64,000 nucleotides of DNA from Cupriavidus oxalaticus. GTDB lineage: Bacteria; Pseudomonadota; Gammaproteobacteria; Burkholderiales; Burkholderiaceae. The translations under genes and the position numbers were made by a program. Positions 1-8,044 of the stretch are shown piece after piece. The notes under the pieces were generated by a model. That model was not told the DNA's origin. It was given only the letters and a program-made list of their open reading frames with translations, and did not search any database. Numbering within the stretch: position 1 is the first letter of the stretch; every line of letters starts with the position of its first letter. Location of the stretch: positions 3,497,501 through 3,561,500 of the forward strand of contig NZ_CP038635.1 of NCBI RefSeq assembly GCF_004768545.1. Reading direction: 5' to 3'.

Positions 1-205
1 CGTACGGCGCCTCGTTGTCGCGGATCATCTCGCGCACCGGCACGCCCAGCATGGTGTTGAGCTGGCGCAGCGTCGCCACCGATGGCGGGTTCTTCAGGTA
101 CTCGACGATTTCCACCGGCTCGCCCAGGCGCCCGGCGGCTTCCTCGACCATGGCAAGCGTCTCGCGCGACTTGGAGCAGCGGGGGTTGTGGTAGATCGTG
201 ATCAT
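1..205 (-). CDS. ArsC-family arsenate reductase (glutaredoxin type), partial
   Basis: This is the N-terminal 68 codons of a thioredoxin-fold reductase. The gene runs off the left edge. The protein opens with MITIYHNPRCSKSRE, so the nucleophilic cysteine is Cys10 in an NPRCSKSR motif, as in ArsC and its YffB-type relatives. An EIVEYLKNPPS stretch follows, which is typical of the family. The ATG is preceded by a GAAAGGA ribosome-binding site. Family knowledge: such proteins reduce arsenate, or act on unknown thiol substrates, using glutathione and glutaredoxin. No ars operon is visible, so the arsenate role is inferred from family only. Confidence 0.75.
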   Translation of the reverse strand, partial: MITIYHNPRCSKSRETLAMVEEAAGRLGEPVEIVEYLKNPPSVATLRQLNTMLGVPVREMIRDNEAPY

Positions 206-530
206 GGCAGGTGGTCCTTTCTTGTTGATGTGCGCCCCGCCTCGGGGCGGTGGCACTAATGCGGTGCAAATCCAACGGCACTATATACAACACATCGGGC
301 CGCGCGCAGGTGCAACGGAACAAGTGCCCGGCACACATCCGCGTTGCCCTAAGTCCATCCATCTGGCGCCACGGGCCGGTTTCGCATCGCGCCACCAGCT
401 CGGCGAGCAGCGCCTGTCCCAGGGCCTCGCCAACACAGCGGTGGTCGCATGGGCAGTGGATCGATACGGTATTGATGCAGCGGGTGTTAGGGACGGGGGC
501 GAATACGCTGCCGGAGTAGGCGCAAGCGCT
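206..530. other. Intergenic stretch with no gene recognised
   Basis: These 325 bases separate the ArsC-like gene from the terminator of the M20 hydrolase. The only notable element is an A+T-rich patch with ctatataca near 281-289, which could hold the promoter of the leftward ArsC-like gene. I see no convincing reading frame. Frames here lack a start with a ribosome-binding site and resemble no known protein. Confidence 0.5.
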
Positions 531-565
531 TATAAAAAAACGCCACGGCCGAAGCCGTGGCGTTT
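531..565 (-). terminator. Rho-independent terminator of the M20 hydrolase gene
   Basis: A perfect 12-bp stem (538-549 with 554-565) closes on a CGAA loop. On the minus strand it is followed by a run of seven T. It lies 41 bases beyond the stop codon of the leftward hydrolase gene at 607. Confidence 0.85.
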
Positions 566-606
566 CTGTCGCCGATCTGTCACCGGCGCGGAGATGCCTT
601 CCCCGC

Positions 607-1875
607 TTACTTCATCAGATCCGACAACGCCAGCGCCACCACCTTGGTCGCGCGGTTCAGGTCGTTCAGGCGCAGGTTCTCGTCCGAGTTATGGCCGCGC
701 GCTTCCATCAGGGTACGCGGGCCGGCACCGTACAGCACGGTCGGGATGCCGCGCTTGGTGTAGTGGCGGGCGTCGGTGTAGAGCGGCACGCCCTGCACCG
801 GGATTTCCACGCCGAACACCGACTCGGCACGGCTCTTCAGCGCGCCGATCAGCTTTTCCACGCCCGGCAGTTCCGACAGCGGCTCGGCCAGGATGATGCG
901 CTCGACCTTCACTTCGATGCCCGGGCGGTCCCTGGCGGCCTTCTCGACCACGGCACGGATCTCGCCTTCGGCGTCGAAGCCGATTTCCTCCGGGATCATG
1001 CGGCGGTCGACGCGGAAGGTCACCAGGTCCGGCACCACGTTGGTGTTGATGCCGCCCTTGATCAGGCCGACGTTCAGCGTGGCGGTGTCGATGCCAGGCA
1101 CCTTCGACTTGCGCGTGGCCAGTTCGGCGCGCAGGCCGTAGATGGCCTGCAGGATATGGGTGGCGGCCTCGATTGCGTCGACGCCGGTGTGCGGCATGGC
1201 GGCGTGGCCCTGCTTGCCCTTGACCGTCACTTCGACGTGCAGGCAGCCGTTGTGCGACGAGGTGATGCCGTACGAGAAACCGGCAGAGATGGCGTAGTCG
1301 GCCTTGCTCAGGTTGTTGTCGAGCAGGAACTTGGGACCGATATCGCCGCCGGTTTCCTCGTCATAGGTGAACTGCAGCTCGACCGCGCCGTTGATCTTGG
1401 CGCCCTGCTTCTCGGCCTCCATCAGCGCCAGCACGGCGTAGGTGTAGGTGGCGAAGTCAGACTTGGACACGGCCACGCCGCGGCCGTACATGACCGGGCC
1501 GTGCTCGCTGTCGGCAATCTCGCCGCCGTACGGGTCCTTGGTCCAGCCCAGGCCTGGAGGCACCACGTCGCCGTGGGCGTTCATGGCGATGACCGGGCCG
1601 CCCGTGCCGAACTGCTTGCGCACGATCAGGTTGGTGGCGCTGATCATGCCGGCGGCCTTCACCTGCGCGTCAGGCACCTTGTGCGCCTCCACCGTGAAGC
1701 CCAGGCCCTCCAGCAGTTCCTTGGCGCGCTTGCCGTGGGCATCGCAATCGCCGGCCGGGTTGTCCGAAGGCACCTTGACCAGCTCGGCCAGGAAGGCTTC
1801 CTGCTGCGGGCGGTGCTGGTCGATGAACTGCGTCAGCGTGGTTTCGATGGGATTCATACTGTCTCGTGCGGTCAT
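607..1875 (-). CDS. M20 family metallohydrolase with altered metal motif
   Basis: The 422-residue protein has the ArgE/DapE/M20 layout: a catalytic domain with AHGDVVP (His101, Asp103) and DEETGGDIG (Asp172, Glu173, Glu174), an inserted dimerisation domain from about 205 to 320, and a C-terminal GHNSDEN. The segment that normally reads GRG-x-x-D-M-K-G reads GRGVAVSKSD. The usual metal-bridging Asp is therefore Val136, as if one zinc site is changed or the protein belongs to a distinct subfamily. The start is ambiguous between MTARDSMN and the internal MNPIE at 1857, and neither has a strong ribosome-binding site. The gene lies downstream of the carbamoylase-like hydrolase and probably shares its promoter. 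Substrate unknown; a peptide, N-acyl or N-carbamoyl amino acid is likely. Confidence 0.8.
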   Translation of the reverse strand: MTARDSMNPIETTLTQFIDQHRPQQEAFLAELVKVPSDNPAGDCDAHGKRAKELLEGLGFTVEAHKVPDAQVKAAGMISATNLIVRKQFGTGGPVIAMNAHGDVVPPGLGWTKDPYGGEIADSEHGPVMYGRGVAVSKSDFATYTYAVLALMEAEKQGAKINGAVELQFTYDEETGGDIGPKFLLDNNLSKADYAISAGFSYGITSSHNGCLHVEVTVKGKQGHAAMPHTGVDAIEAATHILQAIYGLRAELATRKSKVPGIDTATLNVGLIKGGINTNVVPDLVTFRVDRRMIPEEIGFDAEGEIRAVVEKAARDRPGIEVKVERIILAEPLSELPGVEKLIGALKSRAESVFGVEIPVQGVPLYTDARHYTKRGIPTVLYGAGPRTLMEARGHNSDENLRLNDLNRATKVVALALSDLMK

Positions 1876-1928
1876 GACTTGTTCTCGTAGCTTCTCAGGA
1901 GGGTTCGGGTGGGTTTCCGGGCGCTGGC

Positions 1929-3194
1929 TTACTGCTGCAGCCGGAAATGCTCGACGAAATCGCTGAACACGCGCGCGGACAGTGCTGCATCCTCGGCGGT
2001 CATGGTTTCGGTGGGATGGTGGCTGATGCCGCCGTTGCCGCAGCGCACGAACAGCATGGCGACATCGGCGATGGCGGCGATGGCCATGGAGTCATGGCCG
2101 GCACCGGACGGCAGATGGCGCACCGGCACGCCCTGGCGGGCGATGGCGGCGGCCCATTGCTCTTGCAGCCACGGGGCGCACGGCACGCTGTTCGCCTCGT
2201 GGGTCTTGCGCACCTGCGCGCGTACATTGCGGCGCGCGCACACGCGCTCGATCTCGGCCAGCACGTCGTTGACGGCGGCCTCGCGCTCGGCGTCGATGCC
2301 CGAGCGAATGTCGATGGAGAACACCGCATGGCCCGGCACCACGTTGGTGGCGCCATTGGGCACGTTGAACTGGCCGACGGTGCCGACCAGGCCCGGCTTG
2401 CCGCCGCAGCGCTTCTCGATGAACAGGCCGATTTCGGCACCGGCCATGGCGGCATCGCGGCGCATGTCCATCGGCACCGTGCCGGCGTGGCCGGCCAGGC
2501 CTTCCAGCTCGACGATAAAGCGCGTGGCGCCGGAGATCGCGGTGACCACGCCGACCGGCAGGCCCTCGTTCAGCAGCACCGGACCCTGCTCGATATGCAC
2601 CTCGATGAAGGCGGCGACCTTGCTGCGGTCATGCTTTGCGGCAGGCAGGCCGGCCGCGTCGAAGCCAGCCTCGCGCATCACTTCGCGCATGGTCTTGCCG
2701 CTGTCGTCGACGTTGTCCAGCACCTTGGTGTCGAAGGTGCCGGCGATGGCGCGGCTGCCCAGCAGCGTGGCCTTGAAGCGCACGCCCTCTTCCTCGGCAA
2801 AGCCAACCACCTCGAGCGCGAACGGGAAGCGCTTGCCCTGGCGGTTCCACTCGGCCACGCAGGCGATCGGCAGGATCACGCCGAGGTTGCCGTCATAGCG
2901 GCCGGCGTCGCGCACGGTGTCGAAGTGGGAGCCGGTCAGCAGCGCCGGCGCGCCGGGCGTGGTGCCCTCGTAGCGGCCGATCACGTTGCCGGCGGCATCG
3001 CGCCGCACCGTCATGCCGGCCTGCTGCATCCATTCGGTCAGCTGGGCGGCGGCGCCGTGGTGGGCCTCGGTCAGGTAGGTGCGGGTGAGCATGCCGGGTT
3101 GCTCGGTGTGAACGGCCAGTGCATCGGCCCAGGCCATGATGCGCGTGCCTACCTCTGCGGCTGCCGGCGTGGCCGACGACGGATTTGCTGCCAT
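1929..3194 (-). CDS. Zn-dependent N-carbamoyl-amino-acid hydrolase / allantoate amidohydrolase family
   Basis: The 421-residue protein matches the M20 amidase/hydantoinase-carbamoylase family. It has GSHFDTV (His90, Asp92), DAGRYDGNLGV (Asp101) and GFAEEEGVRF (Glu134-136), which supply the two-zinc site and catalytic glutamate. The start is set by AGGAG eight bases before ATG; a longer frame upstream has no such signal. Family members split ureido groups from allantoate, ureidoglycolate-like compounds or N-carbamoyl amino acids, releasing ammonia and CO2. Together with the following M20 hydrolase, the divergent carboxylate transporter and the GntR regulator it forms a catabolic unit. The true substrate cannot be read from sequence. 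A glyoxylate pathway lies 12 kb away, which would fit a purine or ureide product, but that link is inference. Confidence 0.85.
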   Translation of the reverse strand: MAANPSSATPAAAEVGTRIMAWADALAVHTEQPGMLTRTYLTEAHHGAAAQLTEWMQQAGMTVRRDAAGNVIGRYEGTTPGAPALLTGSHFDTVRDAGRYDGNLGVILPIACVAEWNRQGKRFPFALEVVGFAEEEGVRFKATLLGSRAIAGTFDTKVLDNVDDSGKTMREVMREAGFDAAGLPAAKHDRSKVAAFIEVHIEQGPVLLNEGLPVGVVTAISGATRFIVELEGLAGHAGTVPMDMRRDAAMAGAEIGLFIEKRCGGKPGLVGTVGQFNVPNGATNVVPGHAVFSIDIRSGIDAEREAAVNDVLAEIERVCARRNVRAQVRKTHEANSVPCAPWLQEQWAAAIARQGVPVRHLPSGAGHDSMAIAAIADVAMLFVRCGNGGISHHPTETMTAEDAALSARVFSDFVEHFRLQQ

Positions 3195-3588
3195 GCGTGT
3201 CTCCTGCTGGAAGTGCTTGAAAGCCGCGGCGGCGTGGCTGGCGGGGCGCCAGTGCGGGCGGGACGCCCATGGCCGAAGCTCTATTCTGTGCGATTCATGG
3301 TAGCACAGTGAATTCAAAAATTGCATACAAAAATGATATGCACTATATTCGGTTCCACGTTCAGACAATCCGCTGCGGACAATCCGGTCCGGACAACGGA
3401 TTGCGTGGATTCCGCCCCAACAGGGGGGCTGTCCGCGCGGTGGCGCGCTCCAGACCCGGAGCCCTGCCCGAGACGTAAGGCCGGCAGCCCACCCAGCCGT
3501 CAGAGCAGCACGGGGCCGCCGGTGATTCCTGGATCGAAATGGGCCAGCCAGCGCACATGCGCAGGACCGGCCCGGCACGGAGACAACC
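3195..3588. promoter_or_regulatory. Divergent promoter region of the hydrolase and dctA-like genes
   Basis: This 394-base gap separates two divergent genes. It contains TGCATA-N9-TATGCA at 3322-3342, a perfect 6-bp dyad of the size bound by GntR-type dimers, in an A+T-rich patch. It also holds three copies of CAATCCG: direct at 3366 and 3380, inverted at 3397. The GntR gene at 5043 is the natural candidate to bind one of these. Confidence 0.5.
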
Positions 3589-4995
3589 ATGCAGCACGCA
3601 GTTCCCTCGCAGCACCGCCCGGGCACCCCACGCCTGCACACCCGCTTTACCCGCTCGCTGTTCGGCCAGGTGCTGATCGCCCTGGTGATTGGCACGGCAC
3701 TCGGCCTCGCCTTTCCCGAATTCGCCGCCAAGCTCAAGCCGCTCGGCGATGCCTTTATCAAGCTGATCAAGATGCTGATCGGCCCGATCGTGTTCTGCGT
3801 GGTGGTGGCCGGCATCTGCGGCGCCGGCGAGCTGAAGAAGGTTGGACGCGTCGGCATCAAGGCAGTGGTGTATTTCGAGATCGTCACCACCATCGCGCTG
3901 GCGCTGGGCATCCTGCTGGCATATGTGTTCCAGCCCGGCGTCGGCATGAACGTGGATCCGCGCTCGCTCGACGCGTCGGCCATTGCCGGCTTTATCGACA
4001 ATGCCACCAAGGTCAAGGACCAGGGCACGGTCGACTTCCTGCTCAAGCTGATTCCCAATACCGTGTTCGGCGCCTTTGCCAACGGCGACGTGCTGCAGGT
4101 GCTGCTGGTGTCGATCCTGTTCGGCTGCGCGCTGTCGCTGGTGGGCGAGCCGGGCCGGCCGCTGGTCAAGCTGATCGATACCTTCTCGCACACGCTGTTC
4201 AAGATGATGGGCTTCATCATCAAGCTGGCGCCGCTGGGCGTGCTGGGCGCGGTGGCCTTCACCGTGGGCAAGTACGGCATCGGCTCGCTCAAGCAGCTGG
4301 GCTTCCTGGTGTTCCTGTTCTACGGTGCGGTGATCGTGTTCGTGCTGGTGGTGCTGGGCACCATCATGCGCGTGTGCGGCTTCTCGGTGATCAAGCTGAT
4401 CCGCTACCTGCGTGCCGAGCTGCTGGTGGTGCTGGGCACGGCCTCGTCCGACAGCGTGCTGCCGCAGGTGATGAAGAAGCTGGAGTTCATGGGCATCAAG
4501 AAGTCGGTGGTGGGCCTGGTGATCCCGACCGGCTATTCGTTCAACCTGGATGCGTTCTCGATCTACCTGACGCTGGCCGCGGTGTTCATCGCCCAGGCCA
4601 CCAACACGCCGCTGGCAATGGGCGACCTGCTCGGTATCCTGGCGGTGGCGCTGGTCACCTCCAAGGGCGCGCACGGCATTCCAGGCTCGGCCATCGTGAT
4701 CCTGGCGGCGACGCTGTCGGCGCATCCGGCAATCCCGGCGATCGGCCTGGTGCTGGTGCTGTCGGTGGACTGGTTCATCGGCATCGCGCGCGCGCTCGGC
4801 AACCTGATCGGCAACTGCGTCGCAACCGTGGTGGTGGCCGCATGGGAGAAGGATATCGACCGCGAACGGGCGCGTGGCGTGCTCAACGGCACGATCGAAG
4901 CGACCGACCTGGACGCCGGCCTCGCCGCCATGACGGATGACAACGCCGTGGCCGGTTCGCCCGCCGCCGTGCCGGGGAGTGTCGCGGGGCGCTAG
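3589..4995 (+). CDS. DctA-type dicarboxylate:cation symporter (DAACS family)
   Basis: The 468-residue membrane protein follows the glutamate/dicarboxylate symporter fold. It starts with FTRSLFGQVLIALVIG, then has a KMLIGPIVFCVVVAGI helix, a SSDSVLPQVMKKLE re-entrant loop (the serine-rich HP1 equivalent) and PTGYSFNLDAFSIYL in helix 7. These elements bind the carboxylate substrate and the coupling cations. GGAGA precedes the ATG by seven bases. It is divergent from two hydrolase genes and 47 bases before a GntR regulator, so it probably imports the substrate or exploits the carboxylate product of that pathway. DctA proper carries succinate, fumarate and malate; the specificity here is unproven. 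Confidence 0.85.
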   Translation: MQHAVPSQHRPGTPRLHTRFTRSLFGQVLIALVIGTALGLAFPEFAAKLKPLGDAFIKLIKMLIGPIVFCVVVAGICGAGELKKVGRVGIKAVVYFEIVTTIALALGILLAYVFQPGVGMNVDPRSLDASAIAGFIDNATKVKDQGTVDFLLKLIPNTVFGAFANGDVLQVLLVSILFGCALSLVGEPGRPLVKLIDTFSHTLFKMMGFIIKLAPLGVLGAVAFTVGKYGIGSLKQLGFLVFLFYGAVIVFVLVVLGTIMRVCGFSVIKLIRYLRAELLVVLGTASSDSVLPQVMKKLEFMGIKKSVVGLVIPTGYSFNLDAFSIYLTLAAVFIAQATNTPLAMGDLLGILAVALVTSKGAHGIPGSAIVILAATLSAHPAIPAIGLVLVLSVDWFIGIARALGNLIGNCVATVVVAAWEKDIDRERARGVLNGTIEATDLDAGLAAMTDDNAVAGSPAAVPGSVAGR

Positions 4996-5042
4996 AATCA
5001 CGGCATTTCCCCAACGCGCAGCCCCTGCGCAAGTGCGCTGCC

Positions 5043-5735
5043 ATGCCCGAGCATATCGATCCCGACATGACCGCTGAAGCGATCGCCGACGACATCGTCG
5101 CGGCGATCGTCTCGCACCGCCTGCCGCCTGGCACCAAGCTGCGCGAGGAGGCGCTGGCCAGCGTCTACCGCGTCAGCCGCACCAAGGTGCGCGCGGCGCT
5201 GCTGATGCTGAGCAAGGACAAGGTCATCCAGATCGTGCCGGACAAGGGGGCGTTCGTGGCCAAGCCCAGCGCGGCAGAAGCGCGCGAGGTCTTCGCCGTG
5301 CGGCGCATCCTGGAAGCGGCGCTGGCGCGCGAGTTCGTCGCCAGGGCAACCGCGGCCGACTACAAGCGCATCGACAAGCACCTCGCCGCCGAGCGCAAGT
5401 CGCTGGGCGGCAACGACGCGCAGGTGCGCACCCGGCTGCTCGGCGATTTCCATATCGTGCTGGCCGAGGTGGTCGGCAATGGCGTGCTGACCGAGATGAT
5501 GCGCGAGCTGTCCGCGCGCAGCGCGGTCATCACCATGCTGTACCAGTCCCGCCGCGACGCGGCGTGCTCGTCGGACGAGCATCGCGAATTCATCGAGGCG
5601 GCGCGCGCGGGCGATGTCGAGCGCGCCGTCACGCTGATGGTGGACCACCTCAGCCATGTCGAAAGCGCGCTGCATTTCGAGGAAACCGCGCCGGTGGCAC
5701 GAGGCAAGGACCTGGTCGCGGCGCTGCTGGCGTAG
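5043..5735 (+). CDS. GntR family transcriptional regulator (FCD domain)
   Basis: The 230-residue protein has an N-terminal winged helix (about 12-75, with LPPGTKLREEALASVYRVSR) and an all-helical FCD effector domain (about 85-215, with AREVFAVRRILEAALA and a metal/ligand-type DFHIVLAEVVGN and DEHREFIEA). FCD members of the FadR/VanR group usually respond to carboxylic acids or amino-acid derivatives and act as repressors. It starts 47 bases after the transporter stop and is probably co-transcribed. The dyad at 3322-3342 is a candidate operator. An alternative start is the ATG at 5070. Confidence 0.85.
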   Translation: MPEHIDPDMTAEAIADDIVAAIVSHRLPPGTKLREEALASVYRVSRTKVRAALLMLSKDKVIQIVPDKGAFVAKPSAAEAREVFAVRRILEAALAREFVARATAADYKRIDKHLAAERKSLGGNDAQVRTRLLGDFHIVLAEVVGNGVLTEMMRELSARSAVITMLYQSRRDAACSSDEHREFIEAARAGDVERAVTLMVDHLSHVESALHFEETAPVARGKDLVAALLA

Positions 5736-5761
5736 GAGAGGGACTGGCCGTTGACCCGCGC

Positions 5762-5775
5762 TTGACGTGAGTCAA
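5762..5775 (+). promoter_or_regulatory. FNR/ANR-like box
   Basis: TTGACGTGAGTCAA is a perfect dyad and matches the FNR/ANR consensus TTGAT-N4-ATCAA at 8 of 10 positions. Twenty-two bases further on lies CACACT (5798-5803), a weak -10 at exactly the class II distance, giving a predicted start near 5810. See the putative small RNA. Confidence 0.45.
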
Positions 5776-5809
5776 AGCGGCCTGGGCCGCGCCCGGGCAC
5801 ACTTGTCCT

Positions 5810-5914
5810 CGCCATGAAGACGCGGGGGCGCACTTCATGAGCACTCTGCCTTTCGCGCATCATCGCCGGAAGGCCGCCCGCACGCTGCAACGGTGTGCGG
5901 GCTTTCTTTTTTTT
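5810..5914 (+). ncRNA. Putative ANR-dependent small RNA
   Basis: I infer a transcript of about 105 bases. Its 5' end is set by the FNR/ANR-like box and -10 at class II spacing. Its 3' end is set by the strong terminator at 5876-5914. No conserved protein is encoded in it; the one frame opening with ATG at 5837 runs straight through the terminator. It matches no RNA family that I recognise. By analogy, FNR-controlled small RNAs such as FnrS repress mRNAs when oxygen falls. This is a prediction from spacing and architecture only. Confidence 0.35.
5876..5914 (+). terminator. Rho-independent terminator
   Basis: The 8-bp stem GCCCGCAC/GTGCGGGC (5876-5883 and 5895-5902) is followed by TTTC and eight more T. 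It is 140 bases beyond the GntR stop codon, so it may end the dctA-gntR transcript, the putative small RNA, or both. Confidence 0.8.
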
Positions 5915-6337
5915 GAGGGCTGGCTTTTGCCGCGCCGAGCATCGTTAGCCGGCGGGTCCTCGCGAGCAATGCCGCAGCGCGGCAATTTCCCTTTTCGGCC
6001 AATCACTTGCGCATGTGCCGGCCGCCGCAAGGCCGTGCGGGCTGGCGCACATTGCCGGGCCGGCCACTTTACGTCGCCGGCGCAAAGCGGCCATAACCGA
6101 ATGCGTGCTTCGGGTTAGGATCGCGAGGGCCCAACACAGAGGCCTGCGCCGCGGCATCGCCGCGGACGCGCATCAGAACAACCGTCATGGAGACCCGTCA
6201 TGCGTGATCGCACCGTGCCCGCGCGGCCGTCCGGCCTGCGTTCGCACCCTCTCCCGGTTTTCGTTTCCTGAGCGCCCCGCCTCTGGCGGGCGCGGTCATC
6301 CCTCGCATTGCCTGACCATCGATCAAGAGGACTACCC
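5915..6337. other. Intergenic leader of the SDR/crotonase operon
   Basis: No gene is recognised in these 423 bases. They presumably hold the promoter of the SDR operon. A 23-codon frame at 6200-6271 has a GGAGAC ribosome-binding site but no similarity that I know of; it is noted only as a possible leader. Confidence 0.4.
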
Positions 6338-7141
6338 ATGCCCAGTGCCTTTCGCGCAGACGCCTTCTCCGGCAAGACCGTATTCATCGCCGGCGCCTCT
6401 TCCGGCATCAACCTCGGCATCGCGCACGGCTTCGCCCGCGCCGGCGCGAAGCTGGCGCTGATCAGCCGCACCGAAGACCGCATCCAGGCCGCGGCCGATG
6501 GCATCGCCGCCGCGGGCAGCACCGCGATCGGCATGGCGGCCGACGTGCGCGACTACGCGGCGGTGGAAGCGGCACTGGCGCGCACGCGCCAGGAACTCGG
6601 CCCGATCGACGTGGTGATCTCCGGCGCCGCCGGCAATTTCCTCGCGCCGGTGGTCGGCATGTCGGCCAATGCGTTCAAGACCGTGGTCGACATCGACCTG
6701 CTCGGCACCTTCAATGTGTTCCGCGCCAGCTTCGACCACCTGAGCAAGCCCGGCGCATCGCTGATCGCCATCACGGCGCCGCAAGGCGTCAACGCCATGA
6801 TGTTCCAGGCCCATGCCTGCGCGGCGAAGGCCGGGATCAATATGCTGATCAAGTGCCTGGCAATGGAATGGGGGCCGGCCGGCGTGCGCGTCAACGGCAT
6901 CTCGCCGGGCCCGATCGCCGATACCGAAGGCATGGCGCGGCTGGCGCCGACGCCCGAGGTGGAGGCGCGCTACAAGGCCCGCCTGGCGCTGCGCGACTAC
7001 GGCACCAAGGACGATATCGCCGACGCCGCCATGTACCTGAGCAGCGACAACGCGCACTTCGTCACCGGCACCATCCTTGACTGCGACGGCGGCAGCAAGC
7101 TGGGCGACGCGTCGGCCGATGCGCTCAAGCCCATGCGCTGA
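6338..7141 (+). CDS. SDR oxidoreductase, 2,4-dienoyl-CoA/enoyl-CoA reductase type
   Basis: The 267-residue protein is a short-chain dehydrogenase with the cofactor motif GASSGINLG (19-27), a GAAGNFLAP segment in place of NNAG, DIDLLGTFN, and SPGPIADTEGM. The canonical YxxxK reads AcaAK: the tyrosine is absent and only the lysine stays. With GAAGNFLAP this is the pattern of 2,4-dienoyl-CoA and trans-2-enoyl-CoA reductases, not of ordinary alcohol dehydrogenases. Start chosen at ATG 6338 behind AGAGGA; an upstream in-frame ATG lacks a site. Two crotonases follow closely, so it probably handles CoA-bound unsaturated acids in beta-oxidation. Exact substrate unknown. Confidence 0.8.
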   Translation: MPSAFRADAFSGKTVFIAGASSGINLGIAHGFARAGAKLALISRTEDRIQAAADGIAAAGSTAIGMAADVRDYAAVEAALARTRQELGPIDVVISGAAGNFLAPVVGMSANAFKTVVDIDLLGTFNVFRASFDHLSKPGASLIAITAPQGVNAMMFQAHACAAKAGINMLIKCLAMEWGPAGVRVNGISPGPIADTEGMARLAPTPEVEARYKARLALRDYGTKDDIADAAMYLSSDNAHFVTGTILDCDGGSKLGDASADALKPMR

Positions 7142-7194
7142 CGCGCGACCCGGAGAACACAAGAGCAACCACAACGATACATGGAGATCCAACG

Positions 7195-7980
7195 ATGACA
7201 GCATCCGTGCTTTACCAAACCGACGCAGGCGTGGCGACGCTGACCCTGAACCGCCCCGACGTGCTCAACGCGATGAACGCCGAGCTGATGCGCGAGCTGC
7301 GCGAAGGCGTGGAACGCGCCGCGGCCGATGCCGAAGTGCGCGCCGTGCTGATCACCGGCGCCGGCCGCGGCTTCTGCGCCGGCGCCGACCTGGCCGCGCG
7401 CCAGGCCGGCGGCAATGGCCTGCAGGATTCCGGCCAGATGCTGCGCGAGCGCTATCACCCGATCATCCTGGCGCTGCGCCAGATGCCCAAGCCGGTCATT
7501 ACCGCGGTCAACGGCGTGGCCGCCGGCGCGGGCATGAGCCTGGCGCTGGCCGGCGACGTGGTGCTGGCGGGCCGCTCGGCCAGCTTCCTGCAGGCGTTCT
7601 CCAAGATCGGCCTGATTCCCGATGCCGGCAGCACCTACTTCCTGCCGCGCTATGCCGGCGAGATGCGCGCCCGCGCGCTGGCCATCCTGGCCGAGAAGAT
7701 CGACGCCGAGGAAGCGCAACGCATCGGCCTGGTGTGGAAGGTCCATGACGATGCCGCGCTGCAGGACGAAGCCGGCAAGCTCGCGCGCCACCTGGCCAGC
7801 ATGCCGACGCTGGCCTACGGCATGATCAAGGAAGCCCTGAACCAGAGCTTCGGCAATGACCTGGCCGCGCAGCTGGAAGTCGAGGCCACGCTGCAGTCGC
7901 GTGCCAGCCGCAGCGAAGACTGCAAGGAAGGCGTCGCCGCCTTTGTCGAGAAGCGCAAGCCGCAGTTCAAGGGGCGCTGA
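7195..7980 (+). CDS. Enoyl-CoA hydratase/isomerase, PaaG-like
   Basis: The 261-residue crotonase has the first oxyanion-hole segment RGFCAGADLAA (58-68) and the second GVAAGAGMSLALAGD (107-121). The stretch IPDAGSTYFLPR, with Asp143, matches the PaaG group, whose aspartate shifts double bonds or isomerises 1,2-epoxyphenylacetyl-CoA to the oxepin. The rest of a paa gene set is not present here, so a role in fatty-acid or aromatic acyl-CoA catabolism with the SDR and second crotonase is more cautious. It starts 53 bases after the SDR stop with GGAGAT before the ATG. Confidence 0.8.
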   Translation: MTASVLYQTDAGVATLTLNRPDVLNAMNAELMRELREGVERAAADAEVRAVLITGAGRGFCAGADLAARQAGGNGLQDSGQMLRERYHPIILALRQMPKPVITAVNGVAAGAGMSLALAGDVVLAGRSASFLQAFSKIGLIPDAGSTYFLPRYAGEMRARALAILAEKIDAEEAQRIGLVWKVHDDAALQDEAGKLARHLASMPTLAYGMIKEALNQSFGNDLAAQLEVEATLQSRASRSEDCKEGVAAFVEKRKPQFKGR

Positions 7981-8044
7981 GCAGCGTTCTCGCCGCCTGC
8001 AGCACAACCGGCACACCCGGCACATCAACTCAAGGAGCCCGCGC

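Noticed and set aside
3195..4292. N-terminal extension of the carbamoylase frame to 787 codons
   Set aside because: It would run antisense through the dctA promoter and gene. AGGAG before ATG 3194 marks the real start.
5837..6118. A 93-codon frame that starts within the putative small RNA
   Set aside because: It runs through a strong terminator, has no good ribosome-binding site and no similarity.
6200..6271. A 23-codon frame with a GGAGAC ribosome-binding site before the SDR gene
   Set aside because: It is too short and Arg/Pro-rich. It lacks any known leader-peptide pattern.
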